Positions 23,301 through 35,374 of a stretch of DNA of 64,000 nt are shown here, piece by piece. Positions within the stretch are counted from its first letter, which is position 1; each line of letters opens with the position of its first letter. The translations under genes and the position numbers were made by a program. The stretch is from Plazaster borealis. Taxonomy: Eukaryota > Echinodermata > Asteroidea > Forcipulatida > Labidiasteridae. The notes below the pieces were generated by a model. That model was not told the DNA's origin, searched no databases, and saw nothing but the letters and a program-made list of their open reading frames with translations. The stretch covers positions 651,001-715,000 of the forward strand of contig CM037475.1 of NCBI GenBank assembly GCA_021014325.1, given 5' to 3'.

Positions 23301-26300
23301 TGACTCCAACATTGTTTACTTTGAAATAAATACCTGCTTTCCAGTTTTGTTTGATATGCAACTTTTGGTTGTTCCTCTTATAATTTGATGGACCTGTAGG
23401 GAGATATACGAGACCGAGAGTTAGTGGAGAAACTTTGTGAGGGAATCGATTGTGTGTTTCATATTGCATCCTTCGGCATGTCAGGTGCTGATATGGTAAG
23501 AGTTTTTCAATCATTTACACCAGTCACATTTATAAGCTTTTTAATCTAACTTTGGCAATGTTGGAAGTAATAGTTAAGATACAACCATTTACCCTCAGGA
23601 AATTGGTTGCTTGGAAACCTGATAGTTATAAATGAATTTAATGGAGTTGCTACTGTCTGCACTCTTCAGCTGCAACCCACCCACTCTTCATATGAGTCCA
23701 ATCTTGTTAGTGTTACTGTAGACAAGTGGTGGAGTGGAGTATTGTGATGGGCTTGGGACAGTGCCTAACCATAAGGAAGTGAACTTGGCCCAATTTCATA
23801 GAGACTGCAAACATTAAAAGGAAACCATTCACACTCACAGACGGTACATGTTACGTACATATGGCATGTTGTTTTGGCTAACCAGTAACCTTTATTGTGG
23901 TAAGCAAAATTGTTTTGCGCTTATCATCTTTTGGTGCTTATAAGCAGCTCCATGAGCCTGGGTCCTGGGAGCAAGCGATTTAACCCTTTCAGCCCCAATG
24001 GCGACTTTAGGCAACTTCCCAATGGCGACTTTAGTCGCCCAAGATAACACACAAAAAGCACTCAAAAAGCCTGAGCACAAAGGCCATTTGTTAAACAGCT
24101 GTGGTTTTGTCCATGTTCACCCTCCATACCCAAGCTTACCATCATTGGAAAGAGAAAGATTGGATCTTTCCAATGATGGTAAAACATAACGGTGTTGCTA
24201 TTATGCAATTACTTTAAATTGTAGTGGAAAGATCCGAAATGGCAAACACCTAAGGAGCGCCATATGGTTGTGTGCAAAAAAGTGTTTGGGTTTACAGAAC
24301 ACACTGGGGAAACAAAGACCAAGAACTCGGACATTTACTGGCTGATTTCAATGATTTTTCAATTATATGAAAGGAAATTCAAGAGTAAGAGAATTTTTAT
24401 TACTTATTATGCTCTGAAATGAAATCTTCAAGGTAATAATAGAGTTTGTAAAATCGATCTTTGAACACAAGCTTCCTGTTGTGTGAGAATGTGTGCTTCA
24501 CGCTTGAGTGGTCAAACAACGTGGCCCAAGCAGTTGTTTAATGTCAAAAGAACTTGGGGCTGAAAGGGTTAAGTCACTGTTTAAAATGATTAAATTTGAA
24601 CAATTTAATGATTCAATTTGTCTCTTTCAATTAATTTCAGTTGAAGAAAAAAGAATTCATTAGAAGTATCAATGTTGGTGGAACAGAAAATGTCATTGAA
24701 GGTAAAATTAACGATTTTATTGTACCTGCATAAAACACAATCTGGAATCATAATAGTTTAAATCACCAGCATACCTATATTTATTTTATGCACATTGTAC
24801 TTAGTATGCAAACATTTATACACTTTTATGCAAACATAAGCTGTGACAAAGTGACTATAAATTTGCTTCCGCTAAACTTTCAGCCATATTTTTGCAAGTT
24901 ATATGGTCAACTTTTTTAATCAATCCAAAACAAACTTAAGTATTACACACACTCACTGGTAGTCCTGAATCCTTCACTTCCATATAGACCTACCTAGCTT
25001 CACAGGTCACAAACTGCTCATATAAACTCTAAACGCACACAACAGGCAACAGTGTAAAGCTATTGGGGGGAAAAACTAGACTGGAAAATCAGTCTTCCCA
25101 TGAATCACTAGAGCTAACCCTGGTGCAAACTACAAGGGAGAAATGAACCGAGTATAAAGTATTTTTGTTTAATTGTGCCATTTATACACGGAAATTATGA
25201 TATCACATGTTTACAAAATAAGTCACAGAGCCTGGATAATGTGTACACAGCTCAATGGAAACAAAAATGAAACTTTTTGTTCCTGTAAGAATTCACCGTA
25301 CAATAGCAACTGTTGATACCAAATGCATGGCACACCTCAAATTGTTCATAGCTCTCATAATGTCTTCTTTTCTTGTGGTAGTCTTGGTATTTAAAATAAA
25401 TTCTTTTGTAGGACCAGTAATAGTGATAGTACAAATGGATATTTTGTTTGTTATTGTACTAGATGAAATGAACTGTGGACTGTGGTTCACAATGCATCAT
25501 AAATTGCTATTTCTGGAACTTATTTTATTGCAAACTCTTGGACTGTCTCTACTTTTCCCCCTAACTTCCCGCTTTTCTTTGTTGTATACTAGTGTGTTTA
25601 AAGTTGCAAAGAAACGGCAGAGAGATAAAAGGAATGCTATTGTTATCTTAAATTTAAAGAACAAAAATATATATAGGCCCTAAATGAAATAATGACTAAC
25701 TGTTACTTGCGTGAGGGCTATATTGATCATACAAAGGTTTACATCCTAGCATTTATTAACTAGGAATGAACCTCTAGTAGATTGCTGCCTATTTGGATGG
25801 TTTCAAAGTTCATTTCACTTCAGCCCTTTAATCAGTTCATAGTAATATGCATGTTATCTGTCATTTGATATCAACTGTAAGGTTAAAACAAGAATAAGCT
25901 TTTAGGTTTCAATCTGATGGTATTTCAGGCGTATCTGTTATACAGTCTTTACAAATATGCCTGAAATACCAGCAGATTACACCTAAAAGTTTATTCTTAT
26001 TTTAACCTTACAGTTGATATCAAATGACAGATAAAGTGCATTACTATGAGCTGATTACAGAGCTGAACCTTATACATTCTTTTTTGTTGTTTTTTTATGA
26101 GATATCGCCCAACTCACAAGGCCGGACGGCCATTTCAAGGTGAGGGCTACACTTAACTGTCACCAGGGGCACGTTATCACCTACTCTTGGGGCTGAGACA
26201 GGGTGGCCCCCTTTACAGTCCGTAAGGGTGTAGGCATGGGTATCATCCACTAGGAGCCTGGCTGGTAGAGCAGAATGCAATACCTTCCCAACTTTTTACG

Positions 26301-29300
26301 AAGCAAATATTGTTCAGTGCCTTGCTTAAAGGCACAAGTGTCACGACCGGGATTTGAACCCACACTTTGCTGCTGACAACACCAGAGCTTGGGTCCGGTG
26401 AACTAGACCACTCTGGTTTAAATCCCCCTTGGACCTAAGCCTTTTAGTTCCTGGCTACTCTGGTTCAAATCCCTCCTTGGACCTAAGCCTTTTAGTTTCT
26501 GGCTACTCTGGTTCAAATCCCTCCTTGGACCTAAGCCTTTTAGTTTCTGGTTACTCTGGTTTAAATCCCTCCTTGGACCTAAGCCTTTTAGTTCCTGGTT
26601 ACTCTGGTTTAAATCCCTCCTTGGACCTAAGCCTTTTAGTTCCTGGTTACTCTGGTTCAAATCCCTCCTTGGACCTAAGCCTTTTAGTTCCTGGTTACTC
26701 TGGTTTAAATCCCTCCTTGGACCTGAGCCTTTTAGTTCCTGGTTACTCTGGTTCAAATCCCTCCTTGGACCTAAGCCTTTTAGTTCCTGGTTACTCTGGT
26801 TCAAATCCCTCCTTGGACCTAAGCCTTTTAGTTTCTGGTCACTCTGGTTTAAATCCCTCCTTGGACCTTAGCCTTTTAGTTCCTGGTTACTCTGGTTCAA
26901 ATCCCTCCTTGGACCTAAGCCTTTTAGTTCCTGGTTACTCTGGTTTAAATCCCTCCTTGGACCTTAGCCTTTTAGTTTCTGGTTACTCTGGTTCAAATCC
27001 CTCCTTGGACCTAAGCCTTTTAGTTCCTGGTTACTCTGGTTCAAATCCCTCCTTGGACCTAAGCCTTTTAGTTCCTGGTTACTCTGGTTTAAATCCCTCC
27101 TTGGACCTAAGCCTTTTAGTTTCTGGTTACTCTGGTTTAAATCCCTCCTTGGACCTTAGCCTTTTAGTTTCTGGTTACTCTGGTTTAAATCCCTCCTTGG
27201 ACCTAAGCCTTTTAGTTCCTGGTTACTCTGGTTCAAATCCCTCCTTGGACCTAAGCCTTTTAGTTCCTGGTTACTCTGGTTCAAATCCCTCCTTGGACCT
27301 AAGCCTTTTAGTTCCTGGTTACTCTGGTTTAAATCCCTCCTTGGACCTAAGCCTTTTAGTTTCTGGTTACTCTGGTTTAAATCCCTCCTTGGACCTAAGC
27401 CTTTTAGTTCCTGGTTACTCTGGTTCAAATCCCTCCTTGGACCTAAGCCTTTTAGTTCCTGGTTACTCTGGTTCAAATCCCTCCTTGGACCTAAGCCTTT
27501 TAGTTCCTGGTTACTCTGGTTTAAATCCCTCCTTGGACCTAAGCCTTTTAGTTCCTGGTTACTCTGGTTTAAATCCCTCCTTGGACCTTAGCCTTTTAGT
27601 TCCTGGTTACTCTGGTTTAAATCCCTCCTTGGACCTAAGCCTTTTAGTTCCTGGTTACTCTGGTTTAAATCCCTCCTTGGACCTAAGCCTTGTAGTAACT
27701 GGAGACTCTGGTTTAAATCCCTCCTTGGACCTAAGCCTTTTAGTTTCTGGCTACTCTGGTTCAAATCCCTCCTTGGACCTAAGCCTTTTAGTTCCTGGTT
27801 ACTCTGGTTCAAATCCCTCCTTGGACCTAAGCCTTTTAGTTCCTGGTTACTCTGGTTCAAATCCCTCCTTGGACCTAAGCCTTTTAGTTCCTGGTTACTC
27901 TGGTTCAAATCCCTCCTTGGACCTAAGCCTTTTAGTTCCTGGTTACTCTGGTTCAAATCCCTCCTTGGACCTAAGCCTTTTAGTTCCTGGCTACTCTGGT
28001 TTAAATCCCTCCTTGGACCTTAGCCTTTTAGTTTCTGGTTACTCTGGTTCAAATCCCTCCTTGGACCTAAGCCTTTTAGTTCCTGGTTACTCTGGTTCAA
28101 ATCCCTCCTTGGACCTAAGCCTTTTAGTTCCTGGTTACTCTGGTTCAAATCCCTCCTTGGACCTAAGCCTTTTAGTTTCTGGCTACTCTGGTTCAAATCC
28201 CTCCTTGGACCTAAGCCTTTTAGTTCCTGGTTACTCTGGTTCAAATCCCTCCTTGGACCTAAGCCTTTTAGTTCCTGGTTACTCTGGTTCAAATCCCTCC
28301 TTGGACCTAAGCCTTTTAGTTCCTGGTTACTCTGGTTTAAATCCCTCCTTGGACCTTAGCCTTTTAGTTCCTGGTTACTCTGGTTTAAATCCCTCATTGG
28401 ACCTAAGCCTTTTAGTTTCTGGTTACTCTGGTTTAAATCCCTCCTTGGACCTAAGCCTTTTAGTTCCTGGCTACTCTGGTTCAAATCCCTCCTTGGACCT
28501 AAGCCTTTTAGTTTCTGGTTACTCTGGTTCAAATCCCTCCTTGGACCTAAGCCTTTTAGTTCCTGGCTACTCTGGTTCAAATCCCTCCTTGGACCTAAGC
28601 CTTTTAGTTCCTGGTTACTCTGGTTCAAATCCCTCCTTGGACCTAAGCCTTTTAGTTCCTGGTTACTCTGGTTCCTGGCTACTCTGGTTTAAATCCCTCC
28701 TTGGACCTAAGCCTTTTAGTTCCTGGTTACTCTGGTTCAAATCCCTCCTTGGACCTAAGCCTTTTAGTTCCTGGTTACTCTGGTTTAAATCCCTCCTTGG
28801 ACCTAAGCCTTTTAGTTCCTGGTTACTCTGGTTCAAATCCCTCCTTGGACCTAAGCCTTTTAGTTCCTGGTTACTCTGGTTCAAATCCCTCCTTGGACCT
28901 AAGCCTTTTAGTTTCTGGTTACTCTGGTTCAAATCCCTCCTTGGACCTTAGCCTTTTAGTTTCTGGCTACTCTGGTTCAAATCCCTCCTTGGACCTAAGC
29001 CTTTTAGTTCCTGGTTACTCTGGTTTAAATCCCTCCTTGGACCTAAGCCTTTTAGTTCCTGGTTACTCTGGTTCAAATCCCTCCTTGGACCTAAGCCTTT
29101 TAGTTCCTGGTTACTCTGGTTTAAATCCCTCCTTGGACCTAAGCCTTTTAGTTCCTGGTTACTCTGGTTCAAATCCCTCCTTGGACCTAAGCCTTTTAGT
29201 TCCTGGTTACTCTGGTTCAAATCCCTCCTTGGACCTAAGCCTTTTAGTTCCTGGCTACTCTGGTTTAAATCCCTCCTTGGACCTTAGCCTTTTAGTTCCT

Positions 29301-32300
29301 GGTTACTCTGGTTCAAATCCCTCCTTGGACCTAAGCCTTTTAGTTCCTGGTTACTCTGGTTTAAATCCCTCCTTGGACCTAAGCCTTTTAGTTCCTGGTT
29401 ACTCTGGTTTAAATCCCTCCTTGGACCTAAGCCTTTTAGTTTCTGGTTACTCTGGTTTAAATCCCTCCTTGGACCTAAGCCTTTTAGTTTCTGGTCACTC
29501 TGGTTTAAATCCCTCCTTGGACCTTAGCCTTTTAGTTCCTGGTTACTCTGGTTCAAATCCCTCCTTGGACCTAAGCCTTTTAGTTCCTGTACTCCTGTTC
29601 GAATTACTCATTGGAACAAAAATGCTGTGATAAAATGAGATAATAATGACTCCTTCTCAAGGCTCATCATTTTATTGTTTTTTGTAAACAAATTAGTAAT
29701 CAAAATAGAAAATGATGTGGGTTTTTGTCTTCTTCTTTTTCAGCTTGCATAAAGCATAATGTAGCCAGGCTTGTCTATACTAGTACGATTAACGTTGTCT
29801 TGGGTAGTGAACCATTTGATATGAAGACAGAGGCAGACCTTCCTATCATACCCCCAGAAAATGTAAGTTTCTATGTTAGCAATTATTAGAATGAAAAGTT
29901 CTTTTTAAAAAGTTCTTTTAAAAGCAAATCACTTTTTAAAGGGTGTGTACAACATTGGTAAGGTTGAAAATATAAATGTTCACAGATTTGTACATAATTT
30001 ACATGGTATAGGAAAGATGGTCATGATGGAAAACTTCCCATGAAATAGTTTTTAGGAAATGAGTAAAGCAATTAGTCTTTTTCACTTGTCTTTGAAAATT
30101 ACCAATGTTGTACATTTGCTTTAAACAGGGTATAAGTTGATATTAATTTTAGTTTTGTCACGAACAATATAATCGGTAATGAATTTTGTTGGTCCAAAAA
30201 ACCCAACACTGATCATTTCTTTATTTGTCAACTTGTCAACTTAAACCTAATTCAGAGTTTGAATTCAGAGTTTGAGTTTTCCAAGGATAAACAATTTGTT
30301 GACAGAGTTAGATTAGATAAAACTCCACTAAACGCTTTGTGGTTTAAACGTGACGTTTAGGCCCTATATTTTCTTATCTAGGTGCATTTATTTAAAATTC
30401 CAAAGTCCATTTCACCGTTGGCGTTGAGTTATTTGTAGTTAAAACAAACAAAAATGTTATTGCAAGGAAAATTCCTTGACCCTTATTTCGTTTGTTTTGT
30501 GGCAGATAGATTGTGGTTTCCCTGGCCTAAATTATTTCTAATTTGAGACACTTCTTGATTGTGTTCCTTTTATATGATACACAGTTGTTTAATGCTTTTC
30601 AAGAAACTACAGAAAGAGTATCTTGCTTATAGCGGTAGCGAGTAACCAGCCAATAAGCTAAAATGCCTTGCAATCTGAAGTACCTACGACTGGTACTCCA
30701 TTAATAGTTGCCTAGCAAAAATAAAAGTCAAGAAAACAAAATCTTTATTGAGGTTTTTTTTTTTATATGAGTTATAATTTGTCTCTGTTTTACTTTGTTC
30801 TCAGCATGCAGATGATTATTCTAGAACCAAAAGCATTGCAGAAGGGCTTGTTAGGAAAGCAAACGGCAGAAAAACAGAAAGTAAGAAATTCTTCAATTTG
30901 ATCAATCAAAAAGTCCACTTTACATTTTAAATGGAAGGCACTTGTACATACAAGAAACCCAAGGACATTTACCAAGCAAGAGTAGTGAGTTAATCTCAAT
31001 TTTCTTGTGTAGTAAAGTGATGGGGCTTGGGAAATGAGGTGACGTGGTTATAATTAGTACAATAAGCAATATTATAATATATGTAAATTGTCATAAGGTA
31101 AAGCCCACTCTTAAAAGGTGTCTGCCAATGTTGCCATAAATGAATGAGTGATGTTGAATTTGTACACCTGTGTTTGGTTTAGATGGAGGAGTACTACATA
31201 CATGTTCAATTAGGCCGCCTGGGATCTATGGTGCAGGAGAACAGAGACATTTCAACAGGATTGTCGTAAGTCAAAAATCATTTCTAAAGGGATTGTATAC
31301 GTTTGGTAATTGGAACCCACTGTTTGTTTCAACCCTAAATATACTTGTAGATATATACCATAAAACTAACCTGTGAAAATTTCATTTCAAAAGGTTCTAG
31401 CGTTTTTTGTCCACGCAGGAAGGATAATCAGCAATTGGGATACACAATCTGAGAAATGTTTCCGACAGAAACGCTTCTCAGATTCAAATTTTTTTGGGAT
31501 AAAAACTGACGTCTTTTTCCATAACCACATTACTTCAAAGTGAAATGTTTCTCTAAATGCTATATATTATCAGAAGCTGCTGTACTTCTTACCAAGTAAG
31601 TTTTTATTGCCATTAATTTTATAAGTAATCACCAATTGCATACAGACCCTTTAACATGGCTTTGAAATAAGGATTGTGTCTTGACCACAACAGTTGTAAA
31701 ATATCTCTGTGATTCTCTTTTGGTCCTCAGAATCTGTTATCACTGTATAAAGCCAACTTAGGAAGTCGTGACAGTTTAACTAACTGGGTCCATGTAGACA
31801 ACCTTGTGAATGGACATTTATTGGCAACAGAGGGCCTTTCTTCAGGAAAGAAGCACATAGCGGTAAGAAAAAGCAACGAAGAGAAAACTATGATTTAGAC
31901 AAATATTATTTTAAACTCTCGTGTTTCTTTACAAGAGGTCTTGAAGCTCTTCAAATTTTATAAAACTGGCACTTTACTTTAAAGGGTATTTACAACATTG
32001 GTAAGGTTGAAAATATAAATGTTCACAGATTTGCACATAACTTACATGGTATAAAGATGGTCATGTGGAAAACATCCCTTGAAATAGTTTTGCTTGAAAT
32101 GCTATAGTTTTTAGGAAATTTATCACTGTCTTTATCACTGGTGATAAAATCCGATGTTTGAAAACAGTGAAAACATATAATGGGGTTTTTCATTGTTTTC
32201 TCATGACTCCGAAGACCGATTTAGCTCAAACTTTTACAGGTTTTCTTATTTCATGTATATGTTGGGTCACATCAAGTGTGGATACTGGTCTTTGACAATT

Positions 32301-34743
32301 ACCAATGTTGTACATCTGCTTTAATTAGTGACTTTTGCAGTGGATTTGTTTATTTCTTTTTTGTTATTTAATTAAGAGGAAGGAAATTAGTTCAAAACCT
32401 TTCACCATTTAACCACATTCCAATTATTAGAAAAATAATATGTGTATGTTTTATTTTATTTCCCGTTGTGTCTTTAGGGAGGGCAAGCTTATTTCATTAC
32501 AGATGAGAAACCCATTAATAATTGTTTATTCTTCAAGCCAATCATCACTGGTCTCGGCTACCGGTTTCCTGATACGTGGATACCACTTAAAATCTTATTG
32601 TTTATAGGTAAGTCTGTTTTATTAAAACTTTTGTTGGGGGTAGGGGTGGTATAGGGGAGGGGTCTAATTTGACAACTTTAGACCATTTTACTTTATTATT
32701 CTGTTAATGTATACTTTTCAAACTTACTGTTAAGTGTTTATTTGTAAAACAAAATTGGCTTGTTTGCTGTTCCTACTGTCTGTGGAGTAACCAGAGGGTG
32801 GTGGGGGCATGAGACTCCCCGCTCAGAACCTTTGCCCCCAAAATGCACAAATGAATGGTTCAATTCAATGCATTAAATAGCCCCCCCCCCCAAAAAAAAA
32901 AAATAATAATAATAATAATAATAATAATGGTTACACCACTGCCTTCTGTCTTATTTCTCTTACTTTTTCCTGTTGTTTTCTTACATTGTTTCTGCTAGGT
33001 TTTTGTTGTTGTTGAGGTTTGGGTGTTTTTTTGGGGGGGGGTTTCAAATTATTTCTACCAATTAATGCTTGAGTATGAATATTGAAAAAGATGAGTTTGT
33101 GCTTTGTACGGAGATTCTGGTTCTACTCTTTGATAGTGTGAAGTTGATACTAATGAAGAAATGATTTTGATGGTGTTTTGATTACAGCCCTGGTGTTTGA
33201 GATTGTGCACTACATACTGAAGCCAATTTATCAGTTTGTTCCATTTCTTAATAGGACTGAGGTAAGTGTCCTCATAAAGGCATCGTACACGTTTGGTAAT
33301 GACTCAAAACAAATATTAGCATAAAAACTGACTTGGTAACAAGCAACGGAGAGCTGTTGATAGTATCAAACATTGTAGGAAACAACTCCCTCTGAAGTAA
33401 CGTAGTTTTTGAGAAAGAGGTAATTTCTCACTAAAATAATAAAAACTTCTTGCAAGAAGTTTTTATTTCTATCTGAAAGCACACAAATTTGTACAACAAG
33501 CGTGTTTTTTCTTTCATCATTTTCTTGCAACTTCGATGACTAATTGAACCCAAATTTTCACAGGCTTGTTATGTTATGCATATGTTGGGATACACCAAGT
33601 GAGAACACTGGTCTTTGACAATTTCCAAGCGTGTTCAGTGCCTTTAAAGGGTCTGTATACGTTTGGTAACTACTTTTGGTAAATTAATAGCAAAAACAGG
33701 CGCGGATCCAGGGGGCGTGGGGCGCACGCCCCTTTTCATATTAAAAAAAAAAAAGAGGGAGAAAAGAAAAAAAGAGGGAGAGAGAGAAGGGGAGGGAGAA
33801 GTGGGGCAACAAACTTCATTTATCATTTTGCTGCTTGGTATATTTTCACGCCCCCCGTTTGGAAAATCCTGGATCCGCCCCTGAAAAAAACTAACTTGGT
33901 AAGAGGTACAGCAGCTTCTGATAGTTTAAAGCATTTTGAGAAACTATTCACTTTGAAGTAATGTGATTATGGAAAAATTTATCAGTTTTTATCCCCCCAA
34001 AATTGAATCTGACCAGCGTTTCTGTCAGAAACGTTTCTCAGATTGTGTATTCCAATTGCAGATTATTCTTCCTGCGTGGACATAACCGCTTAAGATTTTC
34101 AGCAATATCTCAAAAACGCTAACACCTTTTGAAATGAAATTTTCACAGGTTAGTTTTATGGTATATATCTACAACTATATAGGATTGAAACAAACAGTGG
34201 GTTCCAATTACCAAACGTATACAATCTCTTTAACTGAGATAGGCTGTCTTTAGTCACATATATCTTTTATTCATTACACCTTATCTGATTGCTACTCATA
34301 GGAGTAGGGTAGCAATAGTATTAACTAATATCAGTTGTTAATTGGTACTTTTCTAGCTATTGTTGAGGATGAGATTTTAAGAACTTGTACAGAGAAAGTG
34401 AGTTAATTGTTTTATTTATTATTTCAAAATTGCCATGTCATGAGGAGATGTCACAGGGAGAAATTTGTCAGATGGGATTCAAGGAATAAAAGTAATTCAG
34501 TGTGTATTTTCTTACTGTACTCAGGTTTTTCAGTCAGCGCTACATCACACCGTCAGCCACAAGAAAGCAAGTGAGGACCTCGGCTACAAACCCCTCCAAC
34601 GTGATCTGGAAGACTCTTTGGAACATCTTAGGCAACTGGGACATAGTAAAAAAAACAACCCCGATGGTGACTGGACGTCATCTTTGCTGCTTAAGATCAT
34701 CATAGTTATTGTCTTTGCTCTGTTGATAGCAGTCTTACTTTAA
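20309..34743 (+). CDS. SDR42E1: SDR42E-type short-chain dehydrogenase/reductase (3beta-HSD-like, membrane-anchored)
   Basis: Complete 406-residue NAD(P)-dependent extended SDR. Exons: 20309-20370, 21994-22162, 23400-23495, 24641-24701, 29744-29862, 30805-30880, 31183-31265, 31731-31862, 32478-32607, 33188-33261 and 34525-34743 (TAA); all GT-AG, total 1221 nt in one frame. Rossmann motif TGGGGFFG at residues 36-43; VFHIASFGMSG strand; LVYTST with the catalytic Ser/Thr at 142-143; catalytic YSRTK at 174-178; RPPGIYGAGEQRH and NWVHVDNLV substrate-domain motifs. The last ~19 residues are a hydrophobic segment, predicted C-terminal membrane anchor. The order and spacing match human SDR42E1 (393 aa). 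I cannot tell SDR42E1 from SDR42E2, and the natural substrate is not established from sequence. Intron 4 (24702-29743) is enlarged by a 48-bp minisatellite. Confidence 0.92.
22336..22486. mobile_element. hAT-like MITE ending in CAGGCCTG
   Basis: CAGGCCTG at both ends, with an internal inverted stretch GGAGGCAATGGAGGCAGTTGCCTCC at the left. A sister copy at 53323-53490 shares the layout, including TTTGGTGCC and TTTTCCAAT. CAGG-type ends suggest the hAT superfamily. Confidence 0.6.
23787..23970. mobile_element. GGGCCCAATTTCAT-type MITE, diverged
   Basis: The left end is GGCCCAATTTCATAGAG and the right end AGCTCCATGAG-CTGGGTCC, with TAAGCA motifs inside. It lies immediately left of a TTAA-flanked element. 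Confidence 0.55.
23980..24572. mobile_element. piggyBac-like non-autonomous element
   Basis: TTAA at 23980-23983 and 24569-24572 bounds a 585-bp element whose ends are CCCTTTCAGCCCCAA and its reverse complement. TTAA duplication with CCCTTT-type termini is the piggyBac hallmark. The left end also holds two copies of AATGGCGACTTTAG. A hairpin, ACCATCATTGGAAAG against CTTTCCAATGATGGT, is at 24138-24181. No transposase is present. Confidence 0.75.
25831..26056. repeat. Hairpin element with ~100-bp arms
   Basis: Arms at about 25831-25935 and 25960-26056 are near reverse complements. They share TTTGATATCAACTGTAAGGTT, itself containing the palindrome TTGATATCAA, and GGTATTTCAGGC at the loop edge. 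The loop is ~25 bp. It lies in SDR42E intron 4. Confidence 0.8.
26104..26420 (-). mobile_element. tRNA-derived SINE, inverted (copy 2 of the 9317 repeat)
   Basis: On the minus strand the head has a B-box-like GGGTTCAAATCCCGGTCGTG (26341-26365), followed by GTGCCTTTAAGCAAGGCACTG, then a body matching 9317-9535. The 48-bp minisatellite begins immediately next to its head end. Confidence 0.65.
26421..29605 (+). repeat. 48-bp minisatellite, ~66 copies, open in several frames
   Basis: Consensus pieces: CTTGGACCTAAGCCTTTTAG, TTCCTGGTTACTCTGG and TTCAAATCCCTC. The unit length is a multiple of three and contains no stop in two frames, so it gives an 840-residue frame (26429-28951) and a 309-residue one (28701-29630) on the plus strand, plus several 90-128-residue frames on the minus strand. 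The plus-strand peptide unit is LDLSLLVPGYSGSNPS. These frames start at TTG, not ATG. The array lies wholly inside SDR42E intron 4 and is not evidence of a protein. One irregular junction at about 28668-28680 shifts phase. Common variants are TTCAAATCC/TTTAAATCC, TTCCTGG/TTTCTGG and GACCTAAG/GACCTTAG. Confidence 0.95.
29938..30122 (+). mobile_element. MITE family C, internally deleted
   Basis: AAAGGGTGTGTACAACATTG at the left and AATGTTGTACATTTGCTTT at the right. Fuller copies at 31981-32322 and 43000-43356 show that ~150 bp of the middle are missing here. It lies in SDR42E intron 5. Confidence 0.8.
31286..31652 (+). mobile_element. MITE family B, full-length copy
   Basis: Ends AAAGGGATTGTATACGTTTG and AATTGCATACAGACCCTTT, with the central palindrome AGAAATGTTTCCGACAGAAA-CGCTTCTCAGA. 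It begins only 20 bp after the 31265 splice donor of the SDR42E gene. Confidence 0.85.
31981..32322 (+). mobile_element. MITE family C, full-length copy
   Basis: Ends AAAGGGTATTTACAACATTG and CAATGTTGTACATCTGCTTT. It lies in SDR42E intron 8. Confidence 0.85.
33276..33646 (-). mobile_element. MITE family A
   Basis: Ends AAAGGCATCGTACACGTTTG and AAGCGTGTTCAGTGCCTTT, with the central palindrome AAACTTCTTGCAAGAAGTTT. Its right end directly touches the left end of a family B element in CCTTTAAAGGG. Confidence 0.85.
33646..34232 (-). mobile_element. MITE family B carrying a nested insertion
   Basis: It starts AAAGGGTCTGTATACGTTTG and ends CAAACGTATACAATCTCTTT. A separate element at 33697-33883 interrupts the left part; removing it restores the family order. 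Confidence 0.8.
33697..33883. mobile_element. hAT-like MITE nested in a family B MITE
   Basis: The termini CAGGCGCGGATCCAGG and CCTGGATCCGCCCCTG are near reverse complements. The interior has GGGCGTGGGGCGCACGCCCC and a purine run GAGGGAGAGAGAGAAGGGGA. A/C-rich flanks prevent a confident 8-bp duplication call. Confidence 0.75.
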
Positions 34744-34845
34744 GATGATGACCAAACAGTCCATGAGTTCAATGCTAGCAGTGTCCAAGGCCAAGTAAGT
34801 TGACCAAGTTTTTTTTACTATGCACCGTGTTATAAATAGGCCATA

Positions 34846-35165
34846 TTTAGAGACCAATTAAAAACTCACTCCGCGACAGTGAAGTTAATAACGATAAGTC
34901 CCCTCGATCAACTAAGCGAAAATAGTAGTCCTGACTGATTTCCTACCTTCCGCCTAGGTAGTAGTTAATAAGCAGGACGGTTCCTTTCAGAACTTGGTAG
35001 TCTCCCGAACTCCGAAATCTACTCCGCGGCAGTAGAACAGTCTCCTGAACTCCAAAATCTACTTCGCGGCAGTAAAATAAATAGCTAGACAAGTTCTCAA
35101 AGAACAAAATCTACACAGCAAAGAAGATAATATACACATGGTGTTGCCGCAAACTGAATATACAT
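34846..35165. mobile_element. Penelope-like element fragment
   Basis: It matches the internal and right parts of the 58704-59140 element: CTACCTTCCGCC-AGGTA, AGTCTCCCGAAC, ATCTACTCCGCGG and ACACATGGTGTT occur in the same order. The piece with hammerhead core strands is absent from this copy. It lies downstream of the SDR42E stop. Confidence 0.6.
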
Positions 35166-35374
35166 CTTTATAACGCATTTGTATTCATTTGGTGCTTGAT
35201 ATGTGGCATGGTACCCCCCCCCCCCACTCCCAATGTGTATTTATTGTGTTGTGGGAATCCCAGGAATTCTTTAAAGGATTTTCGGGAATGGGGGGGTGGG
35301 GCATTTCTGTACAAGAGGAGAAAAGTGTGTTAGGGTATAGGAACATTTGGGGTGACTCATACCACATGTTGGGC

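Noticed and set aside
25255..25683. 142-residue hydrophobic frame in SDR42E intron 4
   Set aside because: It has an ATG but no recognisable domain. AT-rich sequence readily gives hydrophobic frames, and there is no splice or codon evidence.
26429..28951. 840-residue repetitive open frame
   Set aside because: It is a 48-bp minisatellite without stops in that frame, starts at TTG, lies in an intron of SDR42E and has matching open frames on the other strand. Treated as a repeat, not a gene.
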